NCBI RefSeq assembly: GCF_950295315.1 | Contig: NC_080164.1 | Span: 113,904,890-113,968,889, forward strand | Direction: 5' to 3' | Origin: Erinaceus europaeus | Lineage: Eukaryota; Chordata; Mammalia; Eulipotyphla; Erinaceidae | Length of the DNA: 64,000 nt | Shown: positions 54,708 to 64,000 of the stretch, one piece after another | How the letters are laid out: each line of letters begins with the position of its first letter | Position numbering within the stretch: the first letter of the stretch is position 1 | Position numbers and translations under genes: made by a program | The notes under the pieces: generated by a model | What the model was told of the DNA's origin: nothing | Database searches by the model: none | Seen by the model: the letters and a program-made list of their open reading frames with translations, nothing else

Positions 54708-57370
54708 ATGGCACTACAATACCTTAAATCCATAATATCAATAAATGTCAATGGCTCAAACTCACCCATCAAAAGGCACAGAGTGGAGGGATAGATCAGA
54801 AAACATAATCCAACCATATGCTGCTTGCAAGAATCCCATCTGTCACAACAAGATAAAGACAGACTTAAAGTGAAAAGATGGAAAACTATCATACAGGCTA
54901 ACGGACCACAAAAAAGGGCAGGAACAGCCATTCTCATCTCAGATACGATAGATTTTAAATTGAATAAAGTAATAAAAGATAAGCAAGGACATTACATAAT
55001 GATTAGAGGATCAATTGGCCAAGAAGACTTAACAATTATTAACATCTATGCACCCAATGAGGGACCATCTAAATACGTCAAGAACTTACTAAAGAATATC
55101 AAAAATACATAAATAGTAATACAATAATAGTGGGAGACTTCAATACCCCACTCTCACACTTAGACAGATCAACAAAGCAGAGAACCAACAAAGATACAAG
55201 AGAATTGAATGAAGAGATTGATAGACTAGACCTCTTGGACATTTTCATAGTCCTTCATCCCCAAAAACTGGAATACACCTTCTTTTCAAATCCACATAAC
55301 ACATACTCAAGGATAGACCACATGTTAGGCCACGAAGACAGCATCAATACATTCAAGAGCATTGAAATAATCCCAAGTATCTTCTCAGACCACAGTGGAG
55401 TAAAACTAACATTTAACAACAAACAGAAAATTATTAAAAGTCACACAATTTGGAAACTAAACAACATACTCCTTAAAAACCACTGGGTCAGAGATTCACT
55501 CAAGCAGGAAATTCAAATGTTCCTGGAAACAAATGAAAATGAAGACACCACCTATCAAAATATTTGGGACACAGCTCAGGCAGTACTGAGAGGGAACTTA
55601 TAACCATACAATCACATATTAAACACCAAGAAGAAGCTCAAATGAACGACCTTACTGCACACCTCAAGGACTTAGAGGAAGAGGAACAAAAGAACCCTAA
55701 AGCAATCAGAAGGACAGAAATCACTAAAGTTAGAGCAGAAATAAACAACATCGAAAATAAAAGAACCATACAAAAGATCAATGAAGCCAAATGATGGTTC
55801 TTTGAAAGATTAAACAAAATCAATAAACCCCTAGCCAGACTCACCAAACAAAAAAGAGAGAAGACTCAAATTAATAGAATTGTAAATGATGGAGGAGATA
55901 TCACAACTGACACCACAGAAATCCAGAGAATCTTGCGAAACTTCTATAAAGAACTATACACCACCTAGCTAGAGAATCTGGAAGAAATGGAACAATTCCT
56001 AGAAACATATGCCCTTCCAAAACTGAACCAAGAAGAACTACAAAATCTAAATGCACCAATCACAGACAAATAAATTGAAACCGTTATTAAGAATCTCCCC
56101 AACAACAAAAGTCCTGGACAAGATGGCTTCACAAACAAATTCTACAAATCTTTCAGGAAACAGTTAGTACCCATACTTCTTAAGCTTTTCCATAAGATTG
56201 AAGAAACAGGAATACTCCCTTCCATCTTCTATGTAGCCAACATCACCCTGATACCAAAAGCTGATAGGGACAGAACAAAAAAGGAAAACTACAGACCAAT
56301 ATCTCTGATGAACATAGATGCCAAAATATTAAACAAGATCTTGGCCAACCGGATACAGCAACACATCAAAAAGATTGTTCATCACGACAAAGTAGGATTC
56401 ATCCCAGGAATGCAAGTCTGGTTCAATATCCATAAATCAATCAATGTCATTCACCATATCAATAAAAGCAAAGCCAAAAACCACATGATTATCTCAATAG
56501 ATGCAGAGAAAGTCTTTGACAAAATCCAACACCCATTCATGCTCAAAACTCTACAAAAAATGGGAATAGATGGGAAATTCCTCAAGATAGTGGAGTCTAT
56601 ATATAGCAAACCTACAACCAACATCATACTCAATGGAAAGAAGCTGAAAGCATTCTCCCTCAGATCAGGGACTAGACAAGGCTGTCCACTGTCACCATTA
56701 CTCTTCAACATAGTATTGTAAGTTCTTGCCATAGCAATGAGGCAAGAGAAAGAAATCAAAGGAATATAGATTGGAAGGGAAGAAGTCAAGCTCTCACTAT
56801 TTGCAGATGATATGATGGTATACATAGAAAAACCTAAAGAATCCAGCAAAAAACTACTGGAGGTTATTAGGCAATACAACAAGGTATCAGGCTACAAAAT
56901 CTATGTACAAAAATCAGTGGCATTTCTTTATGCAAACACTAAATATGAAGAAGAAGACATCCAGAAATCACTCCCATTTACTGTTTCAGCAAAATCAATC
57001 AAATACCTAGGAATAAAGTTGACCAAAGAAGTGAAAGACTTGTATGCTGAAAACTATGAGTCGCTACTCAAGGAAATAGAAACTGATACCAAGAAATGGA
57101 AAGATATCCCATGCTCATGGATTGGAAGAATAAATATCATCAAAATGAATATTCTCCCCAGAGACATATACAAATTTAATGCAATACCCATCAAAGTCCA
57201 ACTTTAAGAAAATAGAACAAACACTACAATCATTTATCTGGAACCTGAAAAAACCTAGAATTGGCAAAACCGTCTTAAGGAAAAGAAACAGAAATGGAGG
57301 CATTACACTCACAGACCTTAAACTATATTATAAAGCCATCATCATCAAAACAGCATTCTCTATCAAGTAA
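54708..57370 (+). pseudogene. L1 ORF2, truncated and frameshifted
   Basis: ATG at 54,708 (MALQYLKSIISINVNG). Endonuclease residues are visible in pieces at 54,825-55,112 and 55,130-55,603, including [18 protein letters not shown] and [11 protein letters not shown]. In the reverse transcriptase, fingers and palm motifs are in 56,308-56,721 ([19 protein letters not shown]). The catalytic FADD is intact at about 56,800-56,811. Stops and frameshifts occur near 54,790, 55,113, 55,600, 55,794, 55,966 and 56,721. The thumb ends at 57,370; the cysteine-rich C-terminus needed for retrotransposition is absent. Confidence 0.93.
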
Positions 57371-57483
57371 ATATATTCTTATAAGTTAAAAAATAAAAAA
57401 AAGAAAGAAAGCAATAGAAGATCTAGATTTATATGAAGTTCTGGACATAAAAAAAAAAAAGCTGCAAAGGAATATGTCATGCG

Positions 57484-57705
57484 GCTGGGTGGTGGCGCAC
57501 CTGGTTGAGTGCACATAGTACAATGTGCAAGGACCCAGGTTCGAGCCCCTGTTCCCCACTTTTAGGGGGGAGGCTTTATGAGTAGTGAAGTAGTGCTGCA
57601 GGTGTAACTTTCCTTTTTTCCCTCTCTATCACCAACTTCTCACTTGATTTTGGGCTGTCACTATCTAGTAAATAAAGATAATTTAAAATATTTTTAAAAG
57701 AAGTA
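57484..57705 (+). mobile_element. tRNA-derived SINE
   Basis: Head ggctgggtggtggcgcacctgg, B-box ccaggttcgagcccc, 'ttccccacttttaggggggaggc', CT-rich centre and an A-rich tail. Moderately diverged body, good promoter boxes. Confidence 0.9.
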
Positions 57706-57929
57706 TGTTATTAATCATAAAAGCATCGTTAATCATCAAAATGTCAAGTTTTTTAGCTATAAATATGTTAAAATTATAAAAATCTAGTTGTACTTAACTT
57801 ACAAAATCACTGTGGCCTGTGGAAAGACATAAAAAGCATAAATTCTGATACAAAGCTCACTAAATGACCATCTGCACTCCTAATTAAAGAAATTCTTTTC
57901 TTCCTTTTTTTTCTTTCTCCTATATTTTG
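57706..57929. other. Short unique stretch
   Basis: AT-rich, no feature recognised. Confidence 0.4.
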
Positions 57930-58062
57930 CTTTCCAGAGTTTGCTCAGCTCTGGCTTACAAGGGTTGGGGGTGGGTGTTGCTGAAGCTGAAACTGGGACC
58001 TCTGAGCCTCAGGCATCAAAGTCTTTTGCAGAACTATTATGCTGTCTTCCCAGGCCCCTGTT
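57930..58062 (-). mobile_element. Old SINE of the second family
   Basis: gctcagctctggcttacaaggg ... gaagctgaaactgggacctctgagcctcaggcatcaaagtc ... actattatgctgtcttcccaggcccc, matching the repeats at 8,895 and 36,072. Confidence 0.62.
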
Positions 58063-58329
58063 CAAAGAAAGGTTAATTTTCTTATAGCTCAGTCTCTCTC
58101 TCTCCTCTCCTGATGGGAATCAGATTGCATTAAAGTCTTCTAGGCACTAATTACATACTATATGGAAAACACTGTGCTAGAAACCAAGGACACAAAGGTA
58201 TTCCTGGTTGACTGCAAAAACAAGTGTACTGTACATAATCACATGTGTTGTTAAAAATGAAATCTCCTCCTGCATTATGTTTTTGTACATTAATCCTTTC
58301 TTAAATAAAAAATTTAAAAAAAAATGAAA

Positions 58330-58490
58330 TCTCTGGGGTTGGTGATAGCTCACCTTGGGAGGACATCTGCTTTAATGTGCACTAGACCCCAGTTGGTTTT
58401 TCAGGTACACCACATGGGAGTACTACAGTACTGAAGGAATCTTTGGTGCTCTCACTCATGCACTGTCTCTCTCAAAAACTCATCCCAGAG
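58330..58490 (+). mobile_element. Possible old tRNA-SINE
   Basis: tRNA-like 'ttggtgatagctcaccttgggaggacatctgctttaatgtgc' followed by a B-box-like 'ccccagttgg' and CT-rich text. Weak resemblance only. Confidence 0.4.
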
Positions 58491-59430
58491 CAGTGAAGTC
58501 TAGGTGATGATCAAATTAAAGAAGCAGAAATAGAATCTCTGACATTATAAGATGATAAGGTTATTGTCACTTACAAATAAGTGCTACCAACAAAAACTTG
58601 GTAGAAAAAAAGAGAACCTAATGAAAAGAGAATAGAATAGGAATTCCAAAGACTTGGAAACACTATTTAGCATCTGTGTGGACTTAGGGAAAACACTTCA
58701 CTTCATTGAACTAGTTGTGTCACTGAGAAAAATAAGAAATCTTGCCCTATGGGCATCACTTGGATATTGAAGAAGAAAAAATAAATACAGCACCTGAGAA
58801 CTCTGTAAATATTAATTCAAACACTGTGTGTGATGATCATTACTATAAATGAAGAATTAGTTTACCAATGAGAGTTTCTAGGCAGAGAGTTAATTTGAAA
58901 AAAGTAATCTAAGCTAGTTATACTAAGAATGAAAATGTCAGTTTCATTTACTTTCCTTAAAAAAAAAATAATACCAGCCACATAACCAACTCACAGTTCA
59001 AGATTAAAGAACACAATCTCCATATTAATTCAAGTTTAAAACTATGGCTTAGTGTTAGTGCAGTACCCATGGAGGCAGATATAAAGATGGTAGAGATTAT
59101 GGGACTGTTCCAAAGATGATAGAAGTCATGAACAATGACTCAGCAAAGAGACAAGATGGCAGAAACCTACCTGATGAATGACTGGACTGCTTACCTTTGA
59201 CCTATAGCCAAATACAATATCCACCCACATTTACCCGTGCGAATCACATGGTCTGAGCCTATTTCCAGATTTATATAGGTTCTTAGTCAACTTGTCCATG
59301 ATTCCAATTCAAATTTTATGTTAGTTTGTTTAATTCCTGTGATCCACACAGGAGAACCGGGGTGGGGGGTGGTGGGGTGGTGGTGGTGGGGGCACTATAT
59401 CTGGTCAAGTAAGAGAATTTTATTCATGTA
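58491..59430. other. Unique sequence with a G-rich block
   Basis: No gene recognised. 59,356-59,392 is a G/T-rich run with at least four GGG blocks. Confidence 0.45.
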
Positions 59431-59431
59431 T

Positions 59432-59590
59432 TATTTTCTTTTTTTAAAGATAGAGATGTGGGGAGGGATTGAGAGAGAGGGGGGTTGGACCACAGCACAA
59501 CCTGTGGAGCATGGGACTGAACCTGGGTCATGTGCATGGCAAAGTAGTGCACTATCCAACTGATAGGCAGAGGATCTTAACAAGAGCCAT
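59432..59590 (-). mobile_element. Old degraded SINE-like repeat
   Basis: Purine-rich 'agatagagatgtggggagggattgagagag', 'ggaccacagcac', 'gggactgaacctgggtcatgtgc' and 'gtagtgcactatccaactg', a decayed reversed SINE. Confidence 0.5.
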
Positions 59591-59672
59591 CTTGTCTGTT
59601 TTTGCTGATTCACAGCTGATGATCTCCACCCTCCTGCACACAGTGGGTTAAGAGTAGTGCTTGCTTGCTGGC

Positions 59673-59760
59673 ATGGAAGATTTTGAGGAAGGAGCAGTGA
59701 AAGGATTACTTAAAGTTAGTGAGGAAATAAGCCGCTTCAGCATGCTCCAGAGAAACCCAG
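59673..59760 (+). CDS. Candidate first coding exon, weak
   Basis: ATG at 59,673 in a favourable context (G at -3 and +4), preceded in frame by a stop at 59,655-59,657. The frame MEDFEEGAVKGLLKVSEEIS continues for nine more residues to a consensus splice donor, ...CCCAG|GTAAGC, with the exon ending about 59,760. Upstream, 'ctccaccctcctgcacacag' (ending 59,642) could be an acceptor. The peptide is acidic, helix-prone and unlike repeat-derived frames around it. I do not recognise the protein, and there is no partner exon that I can identify. A chance open stretch is quite possible. Confidence 0.2.
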
Positions 59761-60550
59761 GTAAGCATTTTGAATTGAACACGACTGAATCTAGTTACTT
59801 GAAAACCTTCTTAAATGACCTATCCAAAATGAAATCAGATAGCTAGATATACGGGCACAGAGAAAGAAGGGTCACTTTACTGTTATAAATATAGAATACC
59901 CCCCAAAAATGAACAGAAGGATTTTCCTGAGAGAAGAGCCAGCCACTTTCAATTGCTTTACTTTGGTTAGGTCATTTAAGAAGTTTTTGCATACAAAACA
60001 AACTCATACTTATTTTCTCTCAGAGCCCCTCCTTGCCCCTTATCCAAAAACTCATTTGAAAGCTTCATTTTCTATTTCTGAATTTCCTAGAAGGCTATAC
60101 TGAGAAAGCTACCCTTCACATCTCTCTGTTCTTACCTTCCACATCTTGCATGGTTGTCTCTGTTGTTGATGAACATCATCTGTATTTCTCCTAAAGCTGC
60201 TGATTTTGCAGGATGTCATCACCTACCTTAGCCAGAGTCATCTCCCATGTGGGTAGCCATGCTTACAGCAAAGAAGGAACATGTGTGTGTCAGCTTCTGG
60301 TTTGACCCCCAGTAAACTTCCATCCCCATTACCCTACGGCGAGGAGAAAGAGCTTCTTGAAGCTCTCCCTTCCATAAATCCAAGCTACATTGCCCTAAAG
60401 ATAACCTAGTCACAAGAAGATTGACAATTAGCAGATATGTTCCTTCTAGGAGAAAACTTGACTTTATAAGGGCTAAGGGTACACTAGCCAGTCAGCTCTC
60501 TACCTAAAAAACTTGATATCATTGTACATTGTTTCTTAGACACTTGCCTT
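59761..60550. other. Unique sequence, no gene seen
   Basis: No repeat recognised and no supported open frame. Confidence 0.45.
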
Positions 60551-60562
60551 AGAATTGTACAA

Positions 60563-60829
60563 CTGGGAGTGCAGCTGGCTAAGCGCAGGTGGCGCAAAGC
60601 ACAAGGACCGGCATAAGGATCCCCACCTGCAGGGGAGTCGCTTCACAGGCAGTGAAGCAGGTCTGCAGGTGTCTACCTTTCTCTCCTCCTCTCTGTCTTC
60701 CCCTCCCTCTCTCCATTTCTCTCTGTCCTATCCAACAACGACAACAATAATAACAACTATAACAATAAAACAACAAGGGCAACAAAAGGGAATAAATAAA
60801 TAAAATAAATATAAAAAAAGAAAAGAAAA
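60563..60829 (+). mobile_element. tRNA-derived SINE with deleted B-box region
   Basis: Head 'gagtgcagctggctaagcgcaggtggcgcaaagc', 'accggcataaggatccccacctgcaggggagtcgcttcac' (the B-box and adjoining bases are lost at gatccccacc), CT-rich centre and an AATAAATAAATAAAATAAA tail. Perfect 12-bp duplication AGAATTGTACAA at 60,551-60,562 and 60,830-60,841. Confidence 0.94.
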
Positions 60830-60841
60830 AGAATTGTACAA

Positions 60842-61205
60842 TTAAAATAGAATAACTTTCTCTAAATTTTGGTTGCTAAGTTTTAACATTTTGACATTTT
60901 CCATATGTGTATTTTGATCTAGATCATACTGTTTTAAACTCAGTCTGAATCCAATAACATTGTTATGTAAAGAATATGGGCCTGTGCAACCTCCCTGATG
61001 ATTTGGTCGTAGGGTCCAGACTCTTGTAGACAAATGAGCAAATAAGAAGATAATCTGAAAAAGTAAATGGATGTCTAATTTAACAGAAGCCCTATCATAC
61101 AAATTTTCCCCCACAAGAATAGCAGTCACCTATTTTCATGTCAGAATTGCTTCATTTCTACCTCTATAATATTCTTCCTTCTTACACTAAAATCCTTCTG
61201 TTTTT
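60842..61205. other. Unique sequence, no gene seen
   Basis: No feature recognised. Confidence 0.4.
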
Positions 61206-61209
61206 AAGT

Positions 61210-61545
61210 AGAATTTTGAGGGTTTCAAAGCTATAGACAATTCTAGACTGGTTACCATGTGAGCACCTCTTAGTAAGGGGAGGTAAAAAAAAATACCCCA
61301 CCCCTGACCCATTGTTCCAGAGCAAGAGGACTCAGACAGTGCTAGGAGAACCAAATACAGTGACAAGTGAGGCCACATAACAATTCAACCCCCACCCACT
61401 AGGTCCTCCTCTACCATCATGTTCCAGCACCTGAACCCCCTTACCCCAGAGTCTTTTACTTTGGTGCAATACACCAACTCCAGTCCAAGTTCTGCTTAGT
61501 GTTTTCCTTTCTGATCTTGTTTTCAACTTCCGTAGGCCAACATTT
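61210..61545 (-). mobile_element. L1 3' end, antisense arm of an inverted pair
   Basis: Antisense L1 3'UTR: ccacataacaattcaaccccc, ctctaccatcatgttccagc, ccccagagtcttttactttgg, ccaactccagtccaagttctgc. The same family reappears in sense from 61,636. Confidence 0.78.
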
Positions 61546-61635
61546 GTTTTCAGGACCTTACATTTGTTTTTAGACAGCCCTTATTCCTTGCCTCTGTTTA
61601 TCAAGTAGGCTTGCTTTTTTTTTTTTTTTTTTTTT

Positions 61636-61990
61636 GGTGTATTGCATCAAAGTGAAAGACTCTGGGGTGGGTGGGAGGGAGAACACAGGTCCTGGAAAAG
61701 AATGACAGAGAACCTAGTGGGGGTTGTATTGTTATGTGGAAAACTAAAAAATTTTAAGCATGTACAAACTATTGTATTTACTGTGGAATGTAAAACATTA
61801 ATCCCCCAATAAAAGAAAAACAAAGACTCTGGGGTGGGGGGGATGGAGATGGGGGAAGGGCTCAGGCCCTGGAACATGATGGCAGAGGAGGGTTGAATTG
61901 TTATGTGGAGAACTAGGAAATGTTAAGCAGGTACAAACTATTGTATTCTACTGTCAACTGTAAACCATTAGTCCCCCAATAAATAAATTA
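61636..61990 (+). mobile_element. L1 3' end, two sense copies in tandem
   Basis: Two sense copies: 61,636-61,820 (ggtgtattgcatcaaagtg... caaactattgtatttactg... cccccaataaaag) and 61,826-61,990 (agactctggggtgggggg... caaactattgtattctactg... cccccaataaataaattaaataaa). Each ends in a CCCAATAAA polyadenylation motif. Confidence 0.82.
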
Positions 61991-62520
61991 AATAAATAAA
62001 TAAAATAAAAATGTTGGCCTTCTTCAAAAGTGAGTTATCCAACCCCCTAAGTCATGTTGCTAAAGAGATCTCTTACTATCCTAGTATGATAAACTACAGT
62101 TAGGCTCTTTCACTAGAATTAAAGACCACTGTAGGAGGTATATGTCTCCTGCTTCAAAGTTCTACAGTCCCTGTATGCTGAGGAGCATGAAAAAAGATCT
62201 GTTCCAAATCAAGTGCCAATTTCTTTCTGAGAAGGCAGGAATTGTCAACAAATTTCTAAACTAGCAATTTTATATATTTGAAATGACCAGTCCCACTCCA
62301 CATCCAGCTTCACCGTGAGCTTACTGAAGCATGGAATTTAAAGGTTTAAATCACTGCTTGTGTTCATGACTGAGAAAACTGTCACAGTCTCAGTTTCCTG
62401 GGAATAACATGGGGAGAATAACTTCTACTTCACTGGTTTATTGTGAGGATTAAATTAAATAATGCTCAGTAATTGGTAGCACAATGGTTTTTCTTATTAC
62501 TATTATGTTATTATATATAT
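61991..62520. other. Unique sequence, no gene seen
   Basis: No feature recognised; a few bases of a SINE 3' module (ttgccttcaatgttattgctggggctcagtgc) start at about 62,521. Confidence 0.45.
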
Positions 62521-62574
62521 TTGCCTTCAATGTTATTGCTGGGGCTCAGTGCTGACCCTATAATTTCACACAGT

Positions 62575-63045
62575 ACTAGCCCAATAGAGAAAGATAGAAA
62601 CAGGCTGGGATATGGGTCCATGTACCAATGCCCAAATCCAGTGGAGAAGCAATTACAGAAGCCAAAACTTTCACCTTCTGTACCACAAAAATAATCTTGA
62701 TCCATACTCCCAGTGGAGAAGTGATAGGAGGAAGAGAATAAGAGGGCTCTGAACTCTAGCTCTATCAGTACTTGGAGAGACAGGAAGAAAAGGAGAGGGA
62801 CGTTGGATGTAGTAATGGTGTCACAGTGGTTTAGAGGGGAAGAGAGGACTGGGTCCAAAAAAAAAAAGGAGACAATTATGTGCAAATGTAGACGGACAGT
62901 TATAGAGATGTCTACAACCTAAAGGGAACTGTGGTGGCTTGCAGTAGGGAGACTAGGGGTTCAGAACTTTGGTGCTGGGGATGGTATGGAATTATACCCC
63001 TGCTGATATGTGATTTTGTCACTAATAAAATTTAAAAAAATAAGT
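62575..63045 (+). mobile_element. L1 3' end, sense, with internal rearrangement
   Basis: Contains agatagaaacaggctgggatatgg, cccagtggagaagtgatag, the long-3'UTR text also found at 13,200-13,260 and the terminal block (ggtgctggggatggtatgg... tttgtcactaataaaattt). The order of blocks (62,640 and 62,710 share 'ccagtggagaag') indicates a small duplication. Confidence 0.75.
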
Positions 63046-64000
63046 AGACTGACAGTTAATTAAAAATTCTTTGACTATTACAGAGGAGAAACTAACATAC
63101 TTTTCTATTATTTTCTAGAAAATGTTATCAGTTTCCAGATAAAATGCAAGATGCCCAGTTATTTTGAATTTCAGATAAAAATTACTAGTGAAAATGTTCC
63201 TAATGTTGCATTGACTTGTGATGTAATGAAACATCCTGTTTTTGTACTTGCTAATTTCTGCAACCCAATAAATTGGAAAATCATTGACATATGAGTAGAC
63301 AACTGGAGAGTATGTAGCCAAAAAGGCAGGGAAGAAAGTACTATAGAAGTATGTTAAGCAATTAGTTCAGAAAATAACTGGGTTTTTTTTTTTTCTTTTT
63401 TCCTTTTTGAAGAGAAGACTTATTTTCTTCTCAGGAAAAAAAAACAAGAAGTTGGATAAATGCACATTGTACAGCCCAAATTAGTTTGTAGTTGGTCCTA
63501 ACCAATCTTGGCACAGCTGTTAACTGCATTTGCTGTTTAATCAGAACAAAGATGTCCCTGGTCTGTCCTACCCCAAGTATATGGACATCATCAGCACTGC
63601 ATGATTTTTTTTTTCCCTGAGAGAAGCATAAGACAAAAGTTGCTGAGAGCTCTTTCCAAGCAGCCCCATCCCTCTTATTGTGGAGGATTTGCCTGAACTA
63701 TGCAGCTAGTCAGCACTGTAGAATATTCGCCTCCTCTCCCTATAAACCATCACCCTTTACCAAAGCATTTACATCTCAAACAAAATTTAAAAAGAACCCC
63801 ATCTACATTTCAGCAGTCATTCCTAGTAAAGTGGGTAGTGGGGATCCTAAACTCCAATTTACACTTATGCACTTATTTCCACAACAAGATTATGGGGAGG
63901 CAGGCCTTTCAGTCACCACAACCAGATTTTAGTAGGATTGATTTAAAACTCCATAAAGAGTTTAGGTGCTTAGATATAGACATGATATAAATAAGTGGTT
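63046..64000. other. Unique sequence to the window end, no gene seen
   Basis: AT-rich. Overlapping plus-strand frames of 84 and 96 codons at 63,678-63,990 have no recognisable motif or splice support. Confidence 0.45.

Larger units (their letters stand above)
52097..57412 (+). mobile_element. L1 retrotransposon, 5'-complete, lacking ORF2 end and 3'UTR
   Basis: The 5'UTR starts near 52,097 (ggaggttcccggaagatggtgg). ORF1 lies at 53,733-54,647 and ORF2 starts at 54,708. L1 homology ends at about 57,358, just after the motif shared with the 40-kb L1 (gccatcatcatcaaaacagc). The last ~1.2 kb of ORF2 plus the whole 3'UTR are missing. A short unrelated AT-rich sequence ending in aaaaaataaaaaaaagaaagaaag follows. 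The upstream neighbour is a GAAA microsatellite, so a target duplication cannot be told from repeat sequence. Confidence 0.92.

Overview
This is a repeat-rich, gene-poor stretch of mammalian nuclear DNA. It contains dozens of copies of a tRNA-derived SINE with an A-box (like tagcacagtgg), a B-box (ggttcgagccc), a pyrimidine-rich tail and the phrase 'tccccacctgcaggggagtcgcttcac'-type body. That repertoire, with its matching L1 subfamilies, is what I would expect of a hedgehog (Erinaceidae); this species call is an inference from memory of repeat families. I see no intact host protein-coding gene. The only host-gene sequence I recognise is a processed pseudogene of ribosomal protein L31 (about 11,393-11,818, minus strand). 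One short unexplained segment with a strong ATG context and a consensus splice donor (59,673-59,760) is a weak exon candidate.

Layout. 0-17 kb: SINEs, antisense L1 3' ends, an L1 inverted by twin priming and carrying a solo betaretrovirus-like LTR (1,787-2,125), a second unrelated solo LTR (9,339-9,832), a near-perfect 32-bp hairpin (5,017-5,088) and the RPL31 pseudogene. 17-25 kb: a 6.25-kb class I (gammaretrovirus-like) endogenous retrovirus on the minus strand. Its two 585-bp LTRs read as identical, with a 5-bp target duplication, yet only scraps of gag and pol remain and no env, so it looks like a recently moved, non-autonomous copy. 25-40 kb: more SINEs and L1 pieces, and a 2.38-kb betaretrovirus-like element (32,940-35,321, minus) that interrupts a SINE with a 6-bp target duplication. 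That element carries a tRNA-Lys-like primer site and a 226-codon ORF with seven-residue repeats. 40-48 kb: a full-length but mutated L1 with a 16-bp target duplication. Into its ORF2 is inserted a 579-bp 3' end of a different non-LTR retrotransposon that does not look like any usual mammalian LINE. 52-57 kb: a second L1, 5'-complete, with a duplicated 5'UTR module and without the 3' part. 57-64 kb: older SINEs, an inverted pair of L1 3' ends and mostly unique sequence.

The story is therefore nested retrotransposition. L1 machinery supplied SINE, L1 and RPL31 copies (long A-rich tails, 11-18 bp target duplications). Two LTR-element groups inserted with 5- and 6-bp duplications, and a third type of LINE left one fragment. 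Most boundaries without target duplications are accurate to about 5-20 bp.
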